The position numbers and the translations under genes are program-made. From Candidatus Gallimonas faecavium (lineage in GTDB: Bacteria; Bacillota; Clostridia; Christensenellales; Borkfalkiaceae), in assembly GCA_904391375.1 (NCBI GenBank), contig CAJFMF010000005.1, forward strand, positions 1 through 35,116: a stretch of 35,116 bases of DNA. The letters run 5' to 3'. Position 1 is the first letter of the stretch; the number at the start of each line of letters is the position of its first letter. The notes below the pieces were generated by a model. The model saw only the letters and a program-made list of their open reading frames with translations, had not been told where the DNA came from and did not search any database. Positions 27,056 to 33,462 of the stretch are shown one piece after another.

Positions 27056-27775
27056 TTACTCTCCCTCGGTGACGCGCTTGAAGATCTCGGCGTATGCAGC
27101 CTCGACGCCGCCCATATCGCGGCGGAAACGGTCTTTGTCCAGTTTCTCGTTGGTCTTTGCGTCCCAGAAACGGCAGGTGTCGGGCGAGATCTCATCGGCA
27201 AGCACGATGGTCCCGTCGGGCAGACGGCCGAACTCCAGCTTGAAGTCGATGAGCTTGACCCCGAGATGCAGGAAATATGCCTTGAGGACATCGTTCACCT
27301 TGAACGCATACTTCTTGATGGTCTCGATCTCCTCCTTGGTCGCCAGCTTCAGCGCGAGCGCATGGTAGGAGTTGAGAAGCGGATCGCCCAGTTCGTCGTT
27401 CTTGTAGGAGAACTCGATGGTGGGTTCGTCAAAGACGATGCCCTCTTCCACGCCGTAGCGCTTTGCAAACGACCCGGCGGAGACATTGCGGATGATGACC
27501 TCGAGCGGAACGATCTTCACCTTCTTGACGAGGGTGTCGCGATCGGAGAGCTCCTTCACGAAATGGGTGGGAACGCCCGCCTTTTCCAGCAGCTGCATCA
27601 AAAGATTGGTCATGCGGTTGTTGACGACGCCCTTGCCCGCAATCGTCCCCTTCTTGAGTCCGTTGAATGCGGTCGCGTCATCCTTGTACGACACGATGCA
27701 CAGATTTTCGTCCGTCGTGGCATACACCTTCTTTGCCTTGCCTTCATAGAGCTGAACAGTCTTTTCGATTTCCAT
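27056..27775 (-). CDS. purC: Phosphoribosylaminoimidazole-succinocarboxamide synthase
   Basis: [84 protein letters not shown]. Confidence 0.97.
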   Translation of the reverse strand: MEIEKTVQLYEGKAKKVYATTDENLCIVSYKDDATAFNGLKKGTIAGKGVVNNRMTNLLMQLLEKAGVPTHFVKELSDRDTLVKKVKIVPLEVIIRNVSAGSFAKRYGVEEGIVFDEPTIEFSYKNDELGDPLLNSYHALALKLATKEEIETIKKYAFKVNDVLKAYFLHLGVKLIDFKLEFGRLPDGTIVLADEISPDTCRFWDAKTNEKLDKDRFRRDMGGVEAAYAEIFKRVTEGE

Positions 27776-27811
27776 ATCTGTATCTCCTTTTACCCTGATT
27801 GTAAAAATTGG

Positions 27812-28306
27812 TTACTTATTGTACTTTGCGGCGATCTCCGCGTCCTTTTTGAGCACCTTCTCCGTCGCGGCACGGCGGGCGTTCACGAGCTTTTCGTGCA
27901 GTTTCTCGTCGCTCACGGCGAGGATCTCCACCGCAAGAAGCGCGGCGTTCTGCGCCCCGTCGATGGCGACCGTCGCCACGGGAATGCCCGAGGGCATCTG
28001 TACGGTGGACAAAAGCGCGTCAAGGCCGTCCAGCGTCGAGCTCTTGACCGGAATGCCGATGACGGGAAGCACGGTGTTCGCCGCAAGCGATCCCGCCAGA
28101 TGCGCCGCCTTCCCCGCCGCCGCAATGATGACGCCGAACTCCTTGTCCGCCGCCTCCTGCGCAAAGATGCGCGCCTCAACGGGCGTGCGGTGCGCCGAAT
28201 ACACATGCACTTCATAGGGAACACCGTATTCCTCGAACACGGAAAATGCCTTCTCTACAACGGGAAGATCGCTGTCGCTTCCCATGATCACTGCAACTTT
28301 CTTCAT
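27812..28306 (-). CDS. purE: N5-carboxyaminoimidazole ribonucleotide mutase, class I PurE-like
   Basis: [66 protein letters not shown]. Confidence 0.95.
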   Translation of the reverse strand: MKKVAVIMGSDSDLPVVEKAFSVFEEYGVPYEVHVYSAHRTPVEARIFAQEAADKEFGVIIAAAGKAAHLAGSLAANTVLPVIGIPVKSSTLDGLDALLSTVQMPSGIPVATVAIDGAQNAALLAVEILAVSDEKLHEKLVNARRAATEKVLKKDAEIAAKYNK

Positions 28307-28367
28307 CTTGTTGACCTCCATCGCGCGGACACCTGCCGCTTTTCTCATGTCAAAAAAGAAAAGAGCA

Positions 28368-28456
28368 GTTTTTTTCTATGCGAAAAAAACCGGCTCTGAC
28401 TTCCCAATTATTCCTCTCATCTGCCGTATATGGCAGAACAGAGCTGCCTTTTTTCC
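28368..28456 (-). ncRNA. Candidate cis-regulatory leader of the pur operon with embedded terminator/antiterminator
   Basis: Follows promoter at 28463-28491; GGCAG/CUGCC/GGCAG mutually exclusive hairpins, CUCUG...CAGAG pairing followed by GCCGGUUUUUUU, and perfect 9-bp GUUUUUUUC/GAAAAAAAC stem occupying the U-tract. Confidence 0.6.
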
Positions 28457-28462
28457 TATCCC

Positions 28463-28491
28463 ATTATAGCAAACGTCCCGCTTTGCGTCAA
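28463..28491 (-). promoter_or_regulatory. Predicted sigma-A promoter of the purine operon (TTGACG-N17-TATAAT)
   Basis: Minus strand TTGACG, 17-nt spacer, TATAAT; ~150-nt leader to purE. Confidence 0.8.
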
Positions 28492-28608
28492 GCATTACAG
28501 CGGTTTTTTTGCTTGTTTTTCCGTCGCTTTGTCCTTCCGCCCCCTCTTCGCTTTCGCTCCCGCATCGGATGACGGCATGTCCGCACGCCGAAGGCGCGTC
28601 GCGCCCGA

Positions 28609-29400
28609 CTAACCGAGCGCGACGTCCAGCGCCATCATGAGACAAAACCCGACCACCACGCCTGCGGTGGCGAGCGTCTTGTTCCCGGAGAAGCATTCGG
28701 GAATGAGTTCGGAGCAGACGACCGCGATCATTGCGCCCGCCGAAAATGCCAGCGCCCAGGGCAAGAGCGCGCCGATTGCCGACGCCGCAAGCGCGCCCAG
28801 AACGCAAGCGGGGACTTCCACGGCGCCCGAACCCTGTGCGAACAGAAAGCTGCGCAGCGGCGACATTCCCTTGGCGCGCATGGGAAAGGCGACGCACATT
28901 CCCTCGGGAAAATTCTGGACGGCTATCCCGAGCGCAAGCAACAATCCCGCGACCGCCGCTCCCCCGCCCGGTGAAAGGCTTTCACCCGCCGCGCCTGCCG
29001 CAAACGCTACGCCGACCGCCATTCCCTCCGGAATATTATGCAGCGTGACGGCAAAGTACAAAAGCGCCGTGCGTTTGTCCCCGATGGCACGAAATGTGTG
29101 CTGCGTGTGCGACAAAAGCGCGTCACTTGCCACGAGGAACGCGCCCCCGAGAAAGAACCCGAGCGTCACCGTGAGATAGGTCGGAAGCGTGCTTTCCGCC
29201 TCGATCGCGGGCAGGAGCAGAGAAAAGAAACTTGCCGCGATCATGATCCCCGCCGACGCACCCAGAAGGACCGTGAGAACGTTTGCGTTCGGACGGCGGG
29301 AAAAGAAGACGCAAGCCGCGCCGAGCGTCGTCATCGCATACATCACAAGAGACGCCAAGAGCGCCTGCAGCCATGCGTCCAGTGCGAAAAACCATTGCAT
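28609..29400 (-). CDS. ZIP family metal transporter
   Basis: 263-aa polytopic ORF; VTLHNIPEGMAVGVAFAAG and GIAVQNFPEGMCVAFPM motifs; GLLLALGIAVQN; SD GGAGG. Confidence 0.93.
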   Translation of the reverse strand: MQWFFALDAWLQALLASLVMYAMTTLGAACVFFSRRPNANVLTVLLGASAGIMIAASFFSLLLPAIEAESTLPTYLTVTLGFFLGGAFLVASDALLSHTQHTFRAIGDKRTALLYFAVTLHNIPEGMAVGVAFAAGAAGESLSPGGGAAVAGLLLALGIAVQNFPEGMCVAFPMRAKGMSPLRSFLFAQGSGAVEVPACVLGALAASAIGALLPWALAFSAGAMIAVVCSELIPECFSGNKTLATAGVVVGFCLMMALDVALG

Positions 29401-29531
29401 CCGTGTTTCCTCCGTTCTGCCGCAACGGCAGTCAACACAGCGTATGCACAAATGCCTGTCCCGCGTTCCAAGTTCCGAAGGCTCTGTCAGATGACAGCCG
29501 ACATTCTTTTTCATAAATTTTATCTCGCATC

Positions 29532-29560
29532 TTGACAAGCCATAAATCTTATACTATAAT
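29532..29560 (+). promoter_or_regulatory. Full-consensus sigma-A promoter (TTGACA-N17-TATAAT)
   Basis: Both hexamers perfect, 17-nt spacer, ~37 nt before ATG at 29597. Confidence 0.85.
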
Positions 29561-29596
29561 AAATTTATAGAAAATTGTATCTTGGGGGGAATTTTT

Positions 29597-30055
29597 ATGG
29601 TCATTTTAGGCGTGATCACGCTGATCTTATTGATCTGGTCGCTGATCTACTATTCGTATCTCGCCAATCATTCCGAGCACGATGTATCGTTCTTCATGAG
29701 CGTCACGCTCATTTTGCTCGTCATGAACCTTGCCACAAACGCGGCGGGAACATTCGGATTGGCTTGGGTGTATCTGATCGTCTCCGTGATCTTTCTCGGC
29801 GTCGGCTTTGCCATCGATAAACACACGTCCGTTGCCTTCTATCAGTCCATCGGCCCGTGGTTCAAAAAGACGTTCACCGATTCTGCATTTGTCTACCATA
29901 TCTTCTGCTTTCTCTTCTGTCCCGTCGCTCTGATCTGCTACTTCACATTGCAGAAGACGAACGTCACGCTTGCCCGCAGCTGCGGCAGAAGCGGACTGTT
30001 CGGTATCCTCTTCGGGATTGTGCTTGTCTGGGCCGTCTTCGGTCTGGTGCTGTAA
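29597..30055 (+). CDS. Hypothetical multi-pass membrane protein (about 4 TM helices)
   Basis: MVILGVITLILLIWSLIYYSYLANHSEHDVSFFMSVTLILLVMNL...; SD GGGGGGA 6 nt before ATG; strong promoter and terminator flank it. Confidence 0.8.
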   Translation: MVILGVITLILLIWSLIYYSYLANHSEHDVSFFMSVTLILLVMNLATNAAGTFGLAWVYLIVSVIFLGVGFAIDKHTSVAFYQSIGPWFKKTFTDSAFVYHIFCFLFCPVALICYFTLQKTNVTLARSCGRSGLFGILFGIVLVWAVFGLVL

Positions 30056-30069
30056 TCGGCTTCCTTGCA

Positions 30070-30102
30070 GACAGCTCACGCATTGCGTGAGCTGTCTTTT
30101 TT
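30070..30102 (+). terminator. Rho-independent terminator downstream of the membrane protein gene
   Basis: 12-bp perfect stem GACAGCTCACGC/GCGTGAGCTGTC with ATT loop followed by TTTTTT. Confidence 0.92.
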
Positions 30103-30450
30103 ATTTTTTCTCTGCCAATCCTTTTCTCTCTGTCCGCCTTTGTACAGCCTCTTTTCCCCTCCTTTTTTTCCTTCAAAATGCAACAAAAATCGTTTCGTTC
30201 ACCCCCTTCGCTCCGCGCTTGGCCGCGGAATTTCCGAATCATTCCATGACGGAACGAACCGACGGAAGCGACAGAAAAGAGTCCTTTGGGGGTCTTACCG
30301 AACCCAACCCCCTCGCGGCAAGAAGGGGTCGGAACGCTCTGCCTTTTCGTTTTCAGGCTTGCCGAGCCGAAAACCTTCCGAAAACAAGGGCAATCAGGAT
30401 ACTCGGCGCCTTCGGATCGGGGCTGTTCTTCTTAAATATTTCAGAGCAAA

Positions 30451-30479
30451 CGAAAGCCCGCGCAGAGCGCGGGCCTTCG
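30451..30479 (-). terminator. Terminator-like hairpin downstream of the surface protein gene
   Basis: CGAAGGCCCGCGC-TCT-GCGCGGGCTTTCG stem on minus strand, followed by TTTG; short T tract. Confidence 0.6.
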
Positions 30480-30498
30480 TATCGTTTGTCTTGGTTCG

Positions 30499-33339
30499 TT
30501 ATGGCTGCTGTTCCGGAACGACGGTATAGAGCGTGTTGCCCTGTCCGTCCGTTTCTTCCACCGTAGTGTATCCATCGGCTAAATAGCCGCTAGATACTTT
30601 GTTGCCAAATGTGCCGCCCGTGATCGTGGTCCCAACATTGGCTCCGGCAATCGCGCCGTAGAACATCCCGCCGGAAATCTTCATGACATCCACCCAGCTT
30701 TGAATCCCGCTATCACCAGGAGCACCTACATTTCCATAAAACATCCCGCCGGATATCGATAACGTAACTTTCTTCCCGGGATCATCCGTCATGCTCGCCT
30801 TTCGCTCCATGGAAATCGATCGTGCCTCAACCTCCGCCGATCCAAACGTGCCGCCCGTAACAACAACCTCGATTGTCTGTCCGTTCACGCAGGCAATTCT
30901 GACGATGTTATCGCTAGATCCTGCCTGCGGCTTTACGAACAGCCCGCCGTTTATGGTAGTGATCGTTCCTGACGCCTGAATGACAGCACTGCCCTCTCCG
31001 GAATTGCTGAACGTCCCTCCATTGATCGTAAGTATTCCGTATTCATCATTTTTAACAACATTGCTGCCAATGTTGGAATACGTTCCGCTTTGAATCACCA
31101 TGACCGCCGGATTTGTCTGAGAAACATCAAAATTATTGATAATCAGACTGGAAACCCCATCCGTCGTATTCTCAACGGTAACACCGTCGAGCGTCATATT
31201 GCCTTCATTGACAATGGTGTAAAATTGCGTTTCTCCTCTTGTAATTACACCGCAATTCGTCGTGTCAACCAAAGTAAGCGTTCCGTAATTTGTGATGGTT
31301 GCCGTCGATGCCGTATCGGAAGAAAGGATATTCCCGTTAACATTCAGAGTAATTTCCTTCCCCTCCGAGATTTCCACCGTCTCTGTCACGTCTTCCATCA
31401 TTACTATCATGGAATTTGCCCCGGCTTCTGCAATCGCTGCAGACAAAGAGGCATAAGGAACTCCGTCTACTAAAATTGCCTGCTTTTCCGGTGTCCCGCT
31501 TTCATTGGCGGAATAGTAGGCGACCGCCTCGCCGTCGTTTGCATAGTCGCCGAGATCGATACTGACGGCCTGCTCGGTCGCAAGCCCGTTCCAGTCATAG
31601 ACGGATGCAACCATTCCGTTTGCCGTCTCCACCGCGACACCCTTTGCAAGGGTGAATGTCAGAGAACCGGGATCATTTTCCGTCTGAGACGAATGATCTG
31701 TATAGTTATTTGTATGGAAGTTGAACGCGGCGCCGTCCGTGCTTGCACCGCCGCCCGGGCGCGTCATGCTTTCGGGATAGTAGTCGGGGTCGGTTGCACG
31801 CAGCGTCGTTGCATATTGTCCCGTAATGTTCATGCTCCCGAGGCGCATATCGAGGATGGACTGTCCGATCAGCGTGCCGCCGTTGACGGTAATATCCGCC
31901 GCGTCCGGCATGTAGATCGTGATGACCGCTTCCAGCGTGCCGCCGTTAATCTCTATGGTCGTATTGCCCTCGTTCAAATTATTCCCGGAGATCGCGATCA
32001 TGTCCGATTGCATACTTCCGCCGTTGAATACGAGCGAGGAATCGCCAAATAACGTGAAGCCGTAGCCTACCGACCTGAACGTACCGCCGTTAACCGTCAG
32101 TTCCGAAGCGACCACCTCGGGATCTTCATTGGTATTTCCCAAATGAATGAGGTTATTCGCCGTTGTATTCTCAAACGTTCCGTCTTCGATCGTGACCTTG
32201 CTTCCATTGGCCTGGAGCGCTCTGCCGTACGCCGTATAGAAGCCGCTCTCAATCGTCAGTTCGGAATCATCCACAAAGAGCAGGCTGCCTTCATCGTTTT
32301 GGAAGGTATTCTGCGACAGAACAACGGTGCTTCCGTCAGCGACGGAGAACGTTCCGTCCAATGTACAATGAGAAAAATCTGCCTCCGCGTTGCTGACAGC
32401 GGTATCCGCAAAAGCCACATTCTCGGCACGGACAATGCCGTCCGCGAAGTCCGCCTGTCCCTCCACCGAGAGATTCTGCAGCGTGACGTTCAGTCCGCCG
32501 AATGAAACGGCACCTTCCTCCGCCGCATTCGGAGCAATCACCGTCTCTTCAGTGCCGACACCAACCAGCGAAAGCGTCTTGCCGGCAAGCCCTTCAATCG
32601 CCTCCGCCGCGGGCCACTCCGCATTGACGGTACCCAAATAGATCGTACCGCCGTCTTCCGCTGCCGTCATGGCGTCAAGGATAGTTAAATATGTACCCCC
32701 CCCCGTAAAGATCGTCCCTTCTGCGTTGGACTGCACCGCACACACGACGAGCGTCATGCTCGTTGCCGTTGCCGCCGCATCGTCGGCGCTCCAGGGAAGT
32801 CCGATGCTGAAATTCATTGCAATGGACTCGGTCGCCGTTCCCACCGTGCTCCAGCCCTTCTGGCCTTCGCTGTCCGACGTGAGGATATACGATCCGTTTT
32901 CGATCGCGTTCCCGTCCACTGTATAGGCGGTGGCGCCATCCGTCACGAGATATGCGACGTACTTCATCGCAACGGTGCTCTGATTTTCCACCGTCAGCGT
33001 GAAGTTCGCACTCACGCCCTTGCCGAGCAGCATCTCAACCGTCGCGGTCGTGCCTTCCTCCGCGGCAGCCTTGACCGCGGCATTGCCAAGCCCGTTGCTG
33101 AGGACGACGGAATCATCATTGTCCGTATCCGCCTCCGTCACGGGCGTCGTTCCGCCTTCCTCGACATAGGACATGGACACGAGATCCAACGTGGTCGCAA
33201 TGTCAACCGCGCCGCTCTGAACCTGAAAATGGTACTCGTCCGTCGACGTGAAAGCCGCAAAGGTCGCCCCTGCGATCAGCGCCGAACAGCACCCGATCGT
33301 AAGAGCCGACAATGCAATAGACTTTGTTTTCCCTTTCAT
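30499..33339 (-). CDS. Secreted surface protein: SipW-type signal peptide, TasA/camelysin-like N-terminal module, right-handed beta-helix repeats
   Basis: 946 aa; MKGKTKSIALSALTIGCCSALIAGATFAAFTSTDEYHFQVQSGAVDIATTLD; VSANFTLTVENQSTVAMKYVAYLV; repeated ITINGGTFSN/LTVNGGTFRS/IEINGGTLEA units. Confidence 0.75.
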   Translation of the reverse strand: MKGKTKSIALSALTIGCCSALIAGATFAAFTSTDEYHFQVQSGAVDIATTLDLVSMSYVEEGGTTPVTEADTDNDDSVVLSNGLGNAAVKAAAEEGTTATVEMLLGKGVSANFTLTVENQSTVAMKYVAYLVTDGATAYTVDGNAIENGSYILTSDSEGQKGWSTVGTATESIAMNFSIGLPWSADDAAATATSMTLVVCAVQSNAEGTIFTGGGTYLTILDAMTAAEDGGTIYLGTVNAEWPAAEAIEGLAGKTLSLVGVGTEETVIAPNAAEEGAVSFGGLNVTLQNLSVEGQADFADGIVRAENVAFADTAVSNAEADFSHCTLDGTFSVADGSTVVLSQNTFQNDEGSLLFVDDSELTIESGFYTAYGRALQANGSKVTIEDGTFENTTANNLIHLGNTNEDPEVVASELTVNGGTFRSVGYGFTLFGDSSLVFNGGSMQSDMIAISGNNLNEGNTTIEINGGTLEAVITIYMPDAADITVNGGTLIGQSILDMRLGSMNITGQYATTLRATDPDYYPESMTRPGGGASTDGAAFNFHTNNYTDHSSQTENDPGSLTFTLAKGVAVETANGMVASVYDWNGLATEQAVSIDLGDYANDGEAVAYYSANESGTPEKQAILVDGVPYASLSAAIAEAGANSMIVMMEDVTETVEISEGKEITLNVNGNILSSDTASTATITNYGTLTLVDTTNCGVITRGETQFYTIVNEGNMTLDGVTVENTTDGVSSLIINNFDVSQTNPAVMVIQSGTYSNIGSNVVKNDEYGILTINGGTFSNSGEGSAVIQASGTITTINGGLFVKPQAGSSDNIVRIACVNGQTIEVVVTGGTFGSAEVEARSISMERKASMTDDPGKKVTLSISGGMFYGNVGAPGDSGIQSWVDVMKISGGMFYGAIAGANVGTTITGGTFGNKVSSGYLADGYTTVEETDGQGNTLYTVVPEQQP

Positions 33340-33405
33340 ACCCTTCTCCTTTTCGATTGTTCTTTGGTCGGGAGGAGACGTTCATGCGCGCCGCTTCCCG
33401 ATATG

Positions 33406-33429
33406 CCCGCCCGCACTTCTGCGGGCGGG
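33406..33429 (-). other. Intercistronic hairpin without U-tract between the tandem surface protein genes
   Basis: Perfect 10-bp stem CCCGCCCGCA/TGCGGGCGGG with 4-nt loop. Confidence 0.6.
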
Positions 33430-33462
33430 AAGGCTTTCGCCGATCCTTCAAAAAATCAGTCG

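Noticed and set aside
24699-27368. 889-aa + strand ORF
   Set aside because: Antisense shadow of purM/purF and part of purC; no domain signature.
30065-30566. + strand ORFs (154 and 198 aa) in the intergenic region
   Set aside because: Cross the hairpin terminators and read into the antisense of the surface gene; no SD and no domain.
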